A stretch of DNA of 64,000 bases from contig NZ_CP021255.1 in the NCBI RefSeq assembly GCF_002952055.1, forward strand, positions 1,304,851-1,368,850, given 5' to 3'. Source of the DNA: Desulfobulbus oralis. GTDB lineage: Bacteria > Desulfobacterota > Desulfobulbia > Desulfobulbales > Desulfobulbaceae. Under the pieces are notes generated by a model. That model did no database searches. It had not been told where the DNA came from and saw only the letters and a list, made by a program, of their open reading frames with translations. A program made the position numbers and the translations under genes. How positions within the stretch are numbered: the stretch's first letter is position 1; the number at the start of each line of letters is the position of its first letter. Positions 7,773 to 17,030 of this stretch are shown piece after piece.

Positions 7773-8417
7773 ATGAACCATGAAGTCCCTGCCCTGCACG
7801 GCACGCTGGTGCTGGTGCATGGCATCTTCGACACCGGCAGGATCTTCGCCCGAATGACCCGCCACTTTGCGGCCCGGGGTCTGCGCGTTCTGGCGCCCGA
7901 TCTGAAGCCCAGCTCGGGCACAGGCGGCCTGGAGCCCATGGCCGGCCAGCTCAAAAGGCTCATCGACGCCGAAGCGCCGGCCGATGCGCCGCTCTACCTG
8001 CTGGGCTTCAGCATGGGCGGGCTCATCAGCCGCTACTACCTGCAGGAGCTGGGCGGTCTGGCGCGGGTACGGCGCTTTGTGGCCGTCTCGGTGCCGCAGC
8101 ACGGCAGCCGCCTGGCCTGGCTGCTGCCGAACCGCGGCTGTTGCCAGATGCGACCCGGCAGCGCCTTTCTCTCGAGCCTGAACCGTGGTCTGGACAGGCT
8201 GGGGCAAATTCCGGTGCTGACGCTGTGGACAGCCCATGACCTGATCATTCAACCGGCCTGCAGCTCGCTCCTGCCCATCGGCCAGAGCCGCCGCTTTCGG
8301 GTCTTCTGGCACAGCCTCATGATCTACGACCGCCGCGTCCTCGAGGCGGTGGACGAGTTTCTGGCCGCCGATGCGGTGGATGCCGGGCGCCCCGACTGGA
8401 GGATTGGCATCTCATAG
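7773..8417 (+). CDS. Alpha/beta hydrolase, lipase/esterase-like
   Basis: 214 aa, no signal peptide. It begins with an oxyanion-type LVLVHGIFDTG, has the nucleophile elbow G78-F-S80-M-G, and supplies the remaining triad as D156 (TAHDLIIQP) and H180 (FWHSL). The fold and order match class-2 lipase or PGAP1-like hydrolases. Substrate unknown; a cytoplasmic or membrane-peripheral esterase is likely. It stands alone, with ~180 bases to the divergent acyltransferase gene and ~260 noncoding bases downstream before the tandem paralogue cluster. Confidence 0.85.
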   Translation: MNHEVPALHGTLVLVHGIFDTGRIFARMTRHFAARGLRVLAPDLKPSSGTGGLEPMAGQLKRLIDAEAPADAPLYLLGFSMGGLISRYYLQELGGLARVRRFVAVSVPQHGSRLAWLLPNRGCCQMRPGSAFLSSLNRGLDRLGQIPVLTLWTAHDLIIQPACSSLLPIGQSRRFRVFWHSLMIYDRRVLEAVDEFLAADAVDAGRPDWRIGIS

Positions 8418-8680
8418 ACAGGGAAAAGCGCCTGCACAAGGTGGCCAAACTTTTGCAGCACCGCGCAGCAGCGCAGGGTCGGGATGCATAAGCAATGTCT
8501 TGCAAGGGCTGCCGATTGCGGTTACCAATAGCGCCCGCCAGTCAGCAGGGCCGGCGCGGGCCAGACCGGGTCTTCATCCGGCCTGGAGGAGGAACGCCGC
8601 CGCTTTGCTTGCACTGGCCATGCCCTGTCTGTATAACAGGAGAATATCGCTGCAATCCTCTGATGCTGAAATGAGAAGCC

Positions 8681-9859
8681 ATGCAGACCCTTGACGTTTT
8701 TCTCGCCGGCAGAGTGCTGCCGGGTGCAGATACCCGGAAGGCCGTGGCAGCCCTGGCCAAAATGGCCGGTCTGGAGCCGGACAGGGCGCGGGCTTTGCTC
8801 TGCTCCGGCAGGCAGCGGCTGGTCAGGCGGGGTCTGTCGCCAGAGGCTGCCCAGGCCCTGGTGGACAAATTCGCGGCCCTGGGCATTGCCGCCTTTGCCC
8901 AGGCCCATGGGGCAGGCGCGCCTCCCGCGCAAAGCGCCCCGCAGGCGGCAGCGCCCTCGGTACGCCGGCCGGAGCCCATACAGCCAGACAGCGGCCCGGA
9001 GACCGGCGCCTTCAACCCCTACGCCGCGCCCAGGGCCGATCTGCACAGTGCCCGGCGCAGGGACGAGGACAGCCGGGGCATCTGGCGGGACACCGGCAGA
9101 AGCGTGCCGGCAGGGCACGGCATCCGGTGGTTCAAGGACGCCTGGCATCTGGTCAGCCGCCGACCCGGCGCGTGGATCGGCGCCTGGCTGCTGCTGATTG
9201 TTAGCATGCTGATCCTGGGGACCGCGGCCTCGCTGGCCGGCGGGGATCTCCCGCCCGTGGTTTACATATGGGTGGCCAATGCCATTCCCTACCTGTTTGC
9301 GCTGGTCTTTACCGGTGGTATGGTGCTGATGGCGGACCGGCAGATGGCAGGTGAAGCATTCGGCGCCATGGACGCGTTTGCCGGTTTTCGGGAATGTCCC
9401 GGACGGCTGCTGCTCCTGGGCGTGTTGCTGCTGGTCGTCTCGATTGCCGTGACTGCTCTGGCCGACTTCGTGGGCCAGATCACCGGCCAGGTGTGGCTGG
9501 AAGCACTCCTGAGCACGCTTCTGCTCATGCCTCTGTCCCTGGCTGGGTGGTCAGCGCCGGTTCTGGTGGCTGTTGCCGGATTCAGCCCGACACAGGCCCT
9601 GGCCCGGGGTCTGCAGGCGACCCTCAGGAACCTGTTCGCCATTCTGCTGAACGGCCTGGTCCTGTGCGGCATCCCGGCACTCGTGGGCATTGCCGCCGCC
9701 ATTCTGGTACCCCAGGCAGCGGCTGGCGGCAGTATCACCATCCTGGTCGTGTTCATGCTGATCGTCGGCTTTCTGCTGGGCCTGTTCTGCCTGCGGCTGC
9801 TGCTGATCGGCCCGGCCATGATCTACCTCGCCGTGCGCGACATGTTTTACGAAGAGTGA
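8681..9859 (+). CDS. BPSS1780-like membrane protein, tandem paralogue 1
   Basis: 392 aa. Residues 1-75 form a small soluble domain (FLAGRVLPGAD, LLCSGRQRLVRRGLSPE, KFAALGI). I know this kind of N-terminal module from several proteobacterial membrane proteins, without a known function. A proline/alanine linker leads to FNPYAAPRADL, then a ~230-residue region with about six membrane segments starting at HGIRWFKDAWHLV, the layout of BPSS1780-type proteins. First of four consecutive paralogues. Its first ~460 bases are almost identical to those of the next gene, indicating recent duplication or conversion. Function unknown; linkage suggests the same envelope process as the downstream MoxR/DUF58 cluster. 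Confidence 0.8.
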   Translation: MQTLDVFLAGRVLPGADTRKAVAALAKMAGLEPDRARALLCSGRQRLVRRGLSPEAAQALVDKFAALGIAAFAQAHGAGAPPAQSAPQAAAPSVRRPEPIQPDSGPETGAFNPYAAPRADLHSARRRDEDSRGIWRDTGRSVPAGHGIRWFKDAWHLVSRRPGAWIGAWLLLIVSMLILGTAASLAGGDLPPVVYIWVANAIPYLFALVFTGGMVLMADRQMAGEAFGAMDAFAGFRECPGRLLLLGVLLLVVSIAVTALADFVGQITGQVWLEALLSTLLLMPLSLAGWSAPVLVAVAGFSPTQALARGLQATLRNLFAILLNGLVLCGIPALVGIAAAILVPQAAAGGSITILVVFMLIVGFLLGLFCLRLLLIGPAMIYLAVRDMFYEE

Positions 9860-9970
9860 AAAGGCAAAAGCGTCAGAAAAATCACACGATACCAATGCGA
9901 CAAAAAATCCAAACCCGGCAGCCTGGCAGTATTTCGCAGCGGGGCGAAGCGTGCATGAAAAGGAGCGCCC

Positions 9971-11143
9971 ATGCAGACCCTTGACGTTTTTCTCGCCGGC
10001 AGAGTGCTGCCGGGTGCAGATACCCAGAAGGCCGTGGCAGCCCTGGCCGAAATGGCCGGCCTGGAGCCGGACAAGGCACGGGCCCTGCTCTGCTCCGGCA
10101 GGCAGCGGCTGGCCAGGCGGGACCTGTCGCCAGAGGCTGCCCAGGCCCTGGTGGACAAATTCGCGGCCCTGGGCATTGCCGCCTTTGCCCAGGCCCATGG
10201 AGCAAGCGCCCCGCAGGCGGCAGAGCAGCCTGCGGCAGCGCCCTCGGTACGCCGGCCGGAGCCCATGCAGCCAGACAGCGGCCCGGAGACCGGCGCCTTC
10301 AACCCCTACGCCGCGCCCAGGGCCGATCTGCACAGTGCCCGGCGCAGGGACGGGGACAGCCGGGGCATCTGGCGGGACATTGGCAGAAGCGTGCCGGCAG
10401 GGCACGGCATCCGGTGGCTCAAGGATGCCTGGCGTCTGGTCAGCCGCCGGCTTGGCATGTGGCTTGGCGCCTGGCTGCTCTGGGTGCTCTGCTGGGTCCT
10501 CATGGCATTTCTGCTCAACCTGCTCCCCAGCCCCATCGGCTCGATCCTGAACTCTGTCCTCCAGATACTGCTCGGCCCGATTCTTGCCGGCGGCATGATG
10601 CTGCTGGCGCACCGGCAGCATGAAGACCAAGACTGCGGCGCGCTGGATGTGTTCGCCGGTTTTCAAAGCTGCCCGGGTCACCTGGCGCTTCTGGGCCTGC
10701 TCCAGCTGCTCTATTCGTTTGGCGTCGGCATGCTTGCCGTGATTACAGCCGTTCTTGCGGGCAGCATGCTGGGTAAAATCGCAGTCATCGCTCTGCTTGT
10801 TATCGTTATCGGCCTTCTGATGTTGCCCCTGTCCGCGGCGGCCGTCGTGGCCCCGACTCTGGTGGCCGTGGCCGGACACAGCCCGTGGCAGGCCCTGTAC
10901 CAGGGCTGCATGGCCGCCTTCAGAAACTGGCGGCCCATACTGCTCAACTTCCTGGTCATAGCCTGCATCCCGCTGCTTTCAGGCATTGTCGCGTTGTTCA
11001 CCATGAGTGCAGGCCATCGGATCTCCGCAGTCATAGGCGTGGCCTTCCTGGCCGTCACTGCCCTGTACTGCCTGTGTCTGGGGATAATCGCCGAGGCCAT
11101 GATCTACACTGCAGTCCGCGACATATTTTACGAAGAGACATGA
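9971..11143 (+). CDS. BPSS1780-like membrane protein, tandem paralogue 2
   Basis: 390 aa with the same order as its neighbours: soluble N-terminal module (residues 1-75), linker, FNPYAAP box at about residue 112, then multi-pass membrane region from HGIRWLKDAWRLV. The coding sequence for residues 1 to about 155 is nearly identical to paralogue 1, including the upstream edge, while the membrane half is clearly diverged. That pattern fits gene conversion confined to the 5' half. The gap of 111 bases to paralogue 1 holds no gene. Function unknown. Confidence 0.8.
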   Translation: MQTLDVFLAGRVLPGADTQKAVAALAEMAGLEPDKARALLCSGRQRLARRDLSPEAAQALVDKFAALGIAAFAQAHGASAPQAAEQPAAAPSVRRPEPMQPDSGPETGAFNPYAAPRADLHSARRRDGDSRGIWRDIGRSVPAGHGIRWLKDAWRLVSRRLGMWLGAWLLWVLCWVLMAFLLNLLPSPIGSILNSVLQILLGPILAGGMMLLAHRQHEDQDCGALDVFAGFQSCPGHLALLGLLQLLYSFGVGMLAVITAVLAGSMLGKIAVIALLVIVIGLLMLPLSAAAVVAPTLVAVAGHSPWQALYQGCMAAFRNWRPILLNFLVIACIPLLSGIVALFTMSAGHRISAVIGVAFLAVTALYCLCLGIIAEAMIYTAVRDIFYEET

Positions 11144-11187
11144 GAGGCGGCTCAGCCCCTGCCGAACTTATCCAGGAGGAACAATCC

Positions 11188-12510
11188 ATGAACACAGTAG
11201 ATGTGCTGCTTGCCGGCAAGCTGGTGCCGGGAGCGGATCAGGACAGGGCCGCAGCGGCGCTGGCCAAAATGACCGGCCTCGATCCGGCCAAAACCCGGCT
11301 GCTGCTCTGCTCCGGCAAGCCCCGGCTGGCCAAGCGCGGTCTGACGCCGGCAGCCGGGGAAGCCCTGGTCGCCAAATTCGCGGCCCTGGGTATTGCCGCC
11401 CTGATCCGGCCCAGCGCAGCCACGGGGGCAGGAGCGGGGACAGCCGCTGCGGCACAAGGAGCGAGCCCTGCCGCCGCCAGAGCGGCCGCGCCGCCCATGC
11501 CCGAAAAAATCGAGGGCCTGACCATGGACTGGTCCGTACCAAAGGAGAAGCCCGAACCGGAACCGGAGACCCGCGAGTTCATGGAAACCGTACAGGCCCA
11601 GCCCCGGAAAAATCCGGGAGCCGCCACGCCGGAGGACGGAAAAGGTGCTGCGCCATTGAACCCCTACGCCGCCCCCAAGGCCAGTCTGGACAACCCCAGC
11701 CGCCGGCTGGATCTCTGGGCCCTCGAGGCCAATGAGGTGCCGGCCGCAAACGGTCTGGAGTGGGCAAAAGACACCTGGGCCCTGATGATGGGCTCCGGCA
11801 AGCTCTGGGCCGGGGCGATCCTGTGCTGTGCCCTTGTCTTCGTGCTGGCCATGGCCATGGCCAGCAAAGGCGGCAACGTCGCCCTGGGCCTACTGTATCC
11901 GTACATGGCCAGCGTTCTGGTCATGATGGCCAGCCGGCAGGAGCAGGGCGAGGAGGACAGTCTCGGGGCGGCGCTCTTCGGCAAAGGCGCGGTGGCAGAT
12001 CTGGGCCGTGACGAAGTCAAGGCTATCTTCTCCCGGATGCTGAGGCTGGGCCTCCTGGGAGTGCTGTATCAAATCGTGGTCGGGGTGCTGGTTGCTCTCG
12101 CAGTCGGGGTCAGCACCATCCAGGCCATGGCAGACGGCCAGGCTCCGGTGTTTTCCCAGTTCGTGGGCACCATGCTCTTCGGCTTGCTGCTGCTGATCCT
12201 GCTCTGTGTGCCGCTGCTGGTCGTGGCGTTCTTCGCCCCAACCCTGGGTACGCTGGCCGGGAACGGGGTTCTGGCCTGCGTACGTAAGAGCATTGCGGCA
12301 GGCCTCAAAAACTGGAAGGCCCTGCTGGTGAACTGCGCCGTAGGCTGCGGCGTATTGCTCCTGGCTGGCGTGCTCCTGGGTGTGGTGATCATTGTCACCG
12401 ACTCTGAACTGCTTACCCTGGCAGCCTCCGCATTGCTTGCCTCCATGCTGTGGTCTTTTTTCTCGATCATGGGCTATTTTGCCACCAAGGACGTATTCTC
12501 GAAAGACTAG
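11188..12510 (+). CDS. BPSS1780-like membrane protein, tandem paralogue 3
   Basis: 440 aa. The ATG at 11188 follows a strong AGGAGGA site; an open frame extends upstream but overlaps paralogue 2. The N-terminal module (LLAGKLVPGAD, LLCSGKPRLAKRGL) is followed by a longer linker than in the others (about residues 78-165, rich in Ala, Pro and Glu), then LNPYAAPKASL and the membrane region beginning AANGLEWAKDTW. Several hydrophobic helices follow to the C-terminus. Ends with TAG 24 bases before paralogue 4. Probably part of one operon with the genes on both sides. Confidence 0.78.
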   Translation: MNTVDVLLAGKLVPGADQDRAAAALAKMTGLDPAKTRLLLCSGKPRLAKRGLTPAAGEALVAKFAALGIAALIRPSAATGAGAGTAAAAQGASPAAARAAAPPMPEKIEGLTMDWSVPKEKPEPEPETREFMETVQAQPRKNPGAATPEDGKGAAPLNPYAAPKASLDNPSRRLDLWALEANEVPAANGLEWAKDTWALMMGSGKLWAGAILCCALVFVLAMAMASKGGNVALGLLYPYMASVLVMMASRQEQGEEDSLGAALFGKGAVADLGRDEVKAIFSRMLRLGLLGVLYQIVVGVLVALAVGVSTIQAMADGQAPVFSQFVGTMLFGLLLLILLCVPLLVVAFFAPTLGTLAGNGVLACVRKSIAAGLKNWKALLVNCAVGCGVLLLAGVLLGVVIIVTDSELLTLAASALLASMLWSFFSIMGYFATKDVFSKD

Positions 12511-12534
12511 GCCGCAGGGCAAGGAGAGGGGGGT

Positions 12535-13806
12535 ATGGATAGGGTGGATGTATGGCTGGCCGGCGCCTTGCTGCCCGGTGCAGACAGCCAAAAGGCGGCA
12601 ACAGCTTTTGCCCGGGCAGCCGGCCTGCGCCCGGAACAGGCCCTGACGCTGCTGAACTCCGGCAGGCCCCGCCTCGTCAAGCGGAGCCTGAGTCTGGAAC
12701 AGGGGCGCGCCTATGTCCTGCAGCTCAGAGCGCTGGGCATCGGCTCCGGTCTGCGGCCGAGCGGAGCACCCGCGCCGGCCGCTGCCCCAGAAGCGCAGGC
12801 GCGGACAAAGCCGGCTCCATCGGGGGCAGCGGCCGGAATGTCCAGGCCCGCGCCGCCTTCCCGGGCCGGAACAGCCCCGGCACGGGGCCGGCAGGCCCAG
12901 CCGGCGGCACAGGCGCCTGTTCCGGAATTCGATCCCGAAATGCCCCCCCGGGTTGCGCCCACAGGCATATATGCACAGCAGGCGGAGCCGGCGCAACAGG
13001 CCGGGGGCGATGCGCCACCCGTGAGCATCTGGCGCGACAGCGCCGACCAACTGCCGGCCGAGCTGGGCCGGCAGTGGCTGGAAGAGGCCAGAGACATCTT
13101 TTCCGCCCTGCCCTCGATCTGGGTTTCCGCCGCGCTGGCCGCGCTCTATCTGCCTGCGGCCGTGCTGTTTCTGCCGCTTTTGATGCTTCTGCTCTTTGCG
13201 AGCGAATACCCGTCCCTGCCCCCTGCCATCTCCGCGGCAGTCACCATCCTGCTGCTGCCGGTTTTCGTGGGCGGCATCACTCTGATGGTGCAGCGGCACA
13301 AGGCGGGCGAGCAGATCCTGGCCGGCGGGGTCTTTGCCGGTTTCCAGCGGAACGCGGGCCAGCAGATGGGCGTAGGTCTGCTGGCGCTCCTGTATCTGGG
13401 TCTGCTGGCGCTGGGGCTTTTCCTGCTGCGCTCTTCCTGGCCCGAAGCCTTTGCCCACAGCGGCGGCCGGATCGGACTGGGCCTGGGCGCCCTGTTCCTG
13501 GCCCTGCCGCTCGTTTCCGCCTGTTTCTTCGCGCCCGCGCTGGTGGCGCTGAGCGGAGAAAGCGCCATGGGCGCCATGGGCAAGAGCCTGATGGCCAGCC
13601 TCAGGAACTGGGCTCTCTTTCTGAATCTCGGGCTGCTGGTCGTGCCCATTGCCCTGGGTCTGGCCCTGCTGGTCGCCCTGGGTCTGTATCTGGGCGGCGC
13701 CCTGCTGGCCATGTTCTTTTTTCTGCCGGCCCTGCCGCTGGTCGCCATTTTCTTCATCATGAGCTACCCCGCAACCATCGACTGCTTTTACGATGAAGAA
13801 CTCTGA
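12535..13806 (+). CDS. BPSS1780-like membrane protein, tandem paralogue 4
   Basis: 423 aa. It keeps the N-terminal module (WLAGALLPGADS, LLNSGRPRLVKRSL) and a long Ala/Pro linker, but has lost the NPYAAP box seen in the other three. The membrane half starts near LGRQWLEEARDIF and holds about six helices. It is the most diverged of the four and overlaps the RDD gene by 14 bases, which ties the paralogue array to the MoxR cluster downstream as one transcription unit. Confidence 0.78.
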   Translation: MDRVDVWLAGALLPGADSQKAATAFARAAGLRPEQALTLLNSGRPRLVKRSLSLEQGRAYVLQLRALGIGSGLRPSGAPAPAAAPEAQARTKPAPSGAAAGMSRPAPPSRAGTAPARGRQAQPAAQAPVPEFDPEMPPRVAPTGIYAQQAEPAQQAGGDAPPVSIWRDSADQLPAELGRQWLEEARDIFSALPSIWVSAALAALYLPAAVLFLPLLMLLLFASEYPSLPPAISAAVTILLLPVFVGGITLMVQRHKAGEQILAGGVFAGFQRNAGQQMGVGLLALLYLGLLALGLFLLRSSWPEAFAHSGGRIGLGLGALFLALPLVSACFFAPALVALSGESAMGAMGKSLMASLRNWALFLNLGLLVVPIALGLALLVALGLYLGGALLAMFFFLPALPLVAIFFIMSYPATIDCFYDEEL

Positions 13807-14557
13807 GCCGGCAGCCGCCCCCCTGGACACGATCTTCACCTATGAAACGCCCGAAGGCGTGGCCCTGCGCCTGGAGCTGGCCGGCCCGGCAGCCCGCGGC
13901 CTGGCCTGGGGCTGCGATTTCGTGCTCAGGATGGGACTCTGCCTCCTGCTCTTTCTGCCTTTGAACCTGTGGGGCGGCGCGGGCCGTGGCGCGTATCTGA
14001 TCTGCCTCTTTGTCATCGAATGGCTGTATCCGGTCTTCTTCGAGGCCACAAAAGGCGCCACGCCCGGCAAGCGGCTCCTGGGGCTCGAAGTGGTGCGGGA
14101 AAACGGCGCCCCCCTGGACTGGACGGCCGCGATGCTCCGCAACATCCTTCGGGCAGCAGACCTGCTGCCCGCCTGCTATGCCCTGGGTCTGGCCGCCATG
14201 CTGGTGCATCCCAGGCTGCAGCGGCTGGGCGACATGGCTGCCGGCACGCTCGTCGTCTACAAGGATCCGTCCCCCGACCAGGAGCGGATTCCGGAGCAGC
14301 GGCCGCTCGCGCCCAGCCAGCCGCTGAGCCTCGCCGAACAGCAGCTCGTGCTGGACTTCTGCAGCCGTGAGGCCGATCTGCCCGGCGAACGCGCAGCCGA
14401 GCTGGCCGCTCTCGTGCCGGCCCTCACCGGCGGCGGGGAGCCCCGGGAACAACTGCTCCGGCTCGGCAACTGGTTCCTCCGCGGCGGCAAGCCGGCCCCG
14501 GTCCGCAGCGCCCCGCTCAAGCGGGCAGGAAATCCCGATGCACCAGTCCCGCTTTGA
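13793..14557 (+). CDS. RDD family membrane protein
   Basis: 254 aa. An RDD domain spans about residues 15-155: LAGPAARGLAWGCDF at the position of the family's R-x-x-A-x-x-x-D helix, then FFEATKGATPGKRLLGLEVV, the best conserved family stretch, and RLQRLGDMAAGTLVV. Two to three membrane helices lie between. The C-terminal ~90 residues are soluble. RDD proteins are inner-membrane proteins of uncertain function, frequent next to SpoIIM, MoxR and DUF58 genes exactly as here. Start and stop overlap both neighbours. Confidence 0.88.
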   Translation: MKNSEPAAAPLDTIFTYETPEGVALRLELAGPAARGLAWGCDFVLRMGLCLLLFLPLNLWGGAGRGAYLICLFVIEWLYPVFFEATKGATPGKRLLGLEVVRENGAPLDWTAAMLRNILRAADLLPACYALGLAAMLVHPRLQRLGDMAAGTLVVYKDPSPDQERIPEQRPLAPSQPLSLAEQQLVLDFCSREADLPGERAAELAALVPALTGGGEPREQLLRLGNWFLRGGKPAPVRSAPLKRAGNPDAPVPL

Positions 14558-15509
14558 AGCAGAGGCCAGCCCGCGCTGGCAGCGCCTGGAAAGGCTTTTG
14601 GACGAGCTGCCCGGCCGCAGACTGTCTGCCAGGCAAAAGGCCGAGCTGGAAGAAATGCCGGCCCTGTACCGGCAGGTGTGCAGCGACTACGGTCTGGCGC
14701 TGAAGCGCCGCTACACCACCGGTCTGGCAGGCAGGCTGCACACCCTCGTCCTGCGCGGCCATCACCTGATCTACCAGCAGCGTGGCCAGGGGCTGCGGGA
14801 TCTGATCCGCTTCATCGGCGTCACCTTTCCCTGCCGGGTGCGGCGGGCCTGGCGCTTCGTCGCCCTCAGTCTGGCCTTTTTTCTCCTGCCGGCGCTCGTT
14901 TTGGGCTATGGCGCCTACCGGGACGACACCTTTGTCTACAGCCTGATGCCGGCCAGTGAAGTGCGAAACATGGAGAAAATGTACAGCAATCAGAAGCTGA
15001 TCGAGCAGGGCCGGGGCACGCAGGGCGATGCCGCCATGTTTGGCTACTATATCGAGCACAATATCGGCATCGGCTTCCAGTGCTTTGCCGGCGGGCTGTT
15101 CTTCGGCTTGGGCAGCCTCTTCTTCCTCAGCTACAACGGCATGATCCTGGGCGGTGTGGCCGGCCATCTCTCGCATCCGCCCTATGCGGCCAGCTTCTGG
15201 CCCTATGTGGTTGGGCACAGTCCCTGGGAGCTGAGCGCCGTCGTCCTCTGCGGCGCGGCCGGGCTGATGCTGGGCCTCAGGCTGGTGCAGCCCGGCCCGC
15301 TGCGCCGCGTGGACGCACTCCGTCAGATTGCGCCTCAGGCCGTGCAACTGGTGCTGGGCGGGGCACTGATGCTGGTGCTGGCCGCCGCCATCGAGGCTTT
15401 CTGGTCGGCCCTGCCCCTGTCAGCCGCTGTGAAGTACGGCTTTTCGGCCCTGAACTGGTGCGCTGTGCTCGGGTATCTCTGCCTTTCCGGGCGGGGCCAT
15501 GCAGCTTGA
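14538..15509 (+). CDS. SpoIIM-like (stage II sporulation protein M family) membrane protein
   Basis: 323 aa from the ATG at 14538, which overlaps the RDD gene. The N-terminal ~95 residues are soluble and helical, ending with RRGHHLIYQ-like residues and RDLIRFIGVTFPCRVRR. A membrane region follows with about six helices, including FGYYIEHNIGIGFQCFAGGLFFG and YNGMILGGVAGHL, which are typical of the SpoIIM / DUF95 family. The host need not sporulate: the family is widespread in MoxR clusters of Gram-negatives. Function in these clusters is unknown. Confidence 0.88.
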   Translation: MHQSRFEAEASPRWQRLERLLDELPGRRLSARQKAELEEMPALYRQVCSDYGLALKRRYTTGLAGRLHTLVLRGHHLIYQQRGQGLRDLIRFIGVTFPCRVRRAWRFVALSLAFFLLPALVLGYGAYRDDTFVYSLMPASEVRNMEKMYSNQKLIEQGRGTQGDAAMFGYYIEHNIGIGFQCFAGGLFFGLGSLFFLSYNGMILGGVAGHLSHPPYAASFWPYVVGHSPWELSAVVLCGAAGLMLGLRLVQPGPLRRVDALRQIAPQAVQLVLGGALMLVLAAAIEAFWSALPLSAAVKYGFSALNWCAVLGYLCLSGRGHAA

Positions 15510-16227
15510 GGCGGCTCTGGTCCGCCTGCGCAGGCGGAACGTGTGGCAGGCTCTGGATCTGGGGATTCTCCTGGCCCGGCGCTGGTATGCGCCGCTCCTC
15601 TGGCTCTGGCTTCTGGGCATGCTCCCCATCCTGCCCGTGCTGGCCATGATCCTCTGGTGCCGGCCCGGCTGGGTCGTGCTCGCGGCGTTCTGGTTCCTGC
15701 AGCCGCTCAGCGAAGGCCCCATGATGCTCTGGCTCGGTGGGGCGCTGTTCGGCGCGCGACCACAGATCCGGCCCACCCTCAGGGCCTTCCGGCGGCGCTG
15801 TGGTCTTGGCGGCTGCCTGGGCCTGCTGCGCTTCCGCCTGAGCCCCTTTCGGCACTTCGCCTATCCGGTGCTGCTGCTGGAAGGGCCGGCCCGGGGCGAG
15901 AGCGGTCGCCGGGTGGCGACACTGGGCCGCGGCCGGAACAGCGGCGAGTTCTGCCACCTGATCGCCCTGCTGATGACGCTCGTCCTCGCCCTGGGTGCAG
16001 CCATCGCGGCCATGCATCTGGTGCCGGAAAGCCTGCAGGGCATAGCGCCCTTCACCTGGCCGCCCCTCCTGACCGGAGCCTGGCTACTCGCCACCGCCCT
16101 CCTGGCCCCGTTCTGGGCCAGTTGCGGCTTCATGCTCTACATTTCCCGCCGGATCGAACTTGAAGCCTGGGATCTGGAGCTGGGTCTGCGCGCCCTGAAC
16201 CAGCGGCTTGGTGGGGCAGGGCCATGA
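15499..16227 (+). CDS. Cluster-associated membrane protein of unknown function
   Basis: 242 aa, overlapping the SpoIIM-like gene by 11 bases and the DUF4129 gene by 4, so certainly co-translated with them. It has about four membrane segments (roughly residues 33-52, 58-80, 155-175, 190-212) and a basic cytoplasmic region between the second and third. I recognise no named family. Proteins of this layout are commonly found at this position between SpoIIM and DUF4129 genes in MoxR clusters. Confidence 0.75.
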   Translation: MQLEAALVRLRRRNVWQALDLGILLARRWYAPLLWLWLLGMLPILPVLAMILWCRPGWVVLAAFWFLQPLSEGPMMLWLGGALFGARPQIRPTLRAFRRRCGLGGCLGLLRFRLSPFRHFAYPVLLLEGPARGESGRRVATLGRGRNSGEFCHLIALLMTLVLALGAAIAAMHLVPESLQGIAPFTWPPLLTGAWLLATALLAPFWASCGFMLYISRRIELEAWDLELGLRALNQRLGGAGP

Positions 16228-17030
16228 GACCGGCGAGACGGCAGCCAAACGGCCCCGCCCTCCTGCTGAGCGCCCTGGCCGCTGTGCTCCTGCTGGCCGG
16301 GCCGCTGGATGCGGCCACAGGGACAGGGCAGGGGCAGGGGCAGGCAGCCGGGCCGGCTCATCCGCCCGCGACGCCCGAGGAGGCCCGCCGCCTGGTGCGC
16401 AGACTGCAACTGGAGCAAAGGCCGGCCACCAGAACCGAGTACCGCTGGCAACGAAAGGAAAAACCACAGCCGGAGAGGAAGGAGCCGGACTGGCTGAAAA
16501 AATTCATCGAATGGCTGGACAGGCGGGATTTTTCCGGACTCCGGGGACTGGTCCAGGGGGCGGCCGAGCTGGGCAGGATCCTGGTCGTGCTGGTGCTGGG
16601 CGGCGGCCTCGCCGCGTACCTGTTCCACATGAAACGGCTGGGCAGACTGCAACTGCGCCCAGCGGCCCCAAGCGCCACCAGGCAGAAAGCCGACATGCTC
16701 TTTGGTCTGGACCTGCGGCCGGAAAGCCTGCCGGCCGAACCGGCGGCGGCGAGCCTGGCGCTTTTCGCCCGGGGCCGGCCCCGTGATGCCCTGGCCCTGC
16801 TGTACCGGGCCGCGCTCTCCCATTTCATCCATGAGGATGGCCTGCCGCTCGAAACCGCCATGACCGAGCTGGAATGCGAGCGTGAGGTGAGGCGCTCCGG
16901 TGCGGCCGCCAAAAGTCGCTATTTCCGCAGTCTCACCGTCTGCTGGATCCGCACCGCCTACGGCCACGAGCAACTCAGCGAAGCCTGCCACCGGGAACTG
17001 GCCCAGGGCTACCGGGAGGCCTTTTCATGA
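16224..17030 (+). CDS. DUF4129 domain membrane protein
   Basis: 268 aa. Signal-like hydrophobic segment at about residues 11-28 ending ...GPLDAATG, a periplasmic charged stretch, one membrane span at about 118-138 (ILVVLVLGGGLAAYLF), then a cytoplasmic helical domain from about residue 170 (LALFARGRPRDALALLYRA) with the conserved TAMTELECEREV stretch. This matches DUF4129, a C-terminal domain common beside transglutaminase, MoxR and DUF58 genes. Start and stop overlap both neighbours by 4 bases. Confidence 0.85.
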   Translation: MRPARRQPNGPALLLSALAAVLLLAGPLDAATGTGQGQGQAAGPAHPPATPEEARRLVRRLQLEQRPATRTEYRWQRKEKPQPERKEPDWLKKFIEWLDRRDFSGLRGLVQGAAELGRILVVLVLGGGLAAYLFHMKRLGRLQLRPAAPSATRQKADMLFGLDLRPESLPAEPAAASLALFARGRPRDALALLYRAALSHFIHEDGLPLETAMTELECEREVRRSGAAAKSRYFRSLTVCWIRTAYGHEQLSEACHRELAQGYREAFS

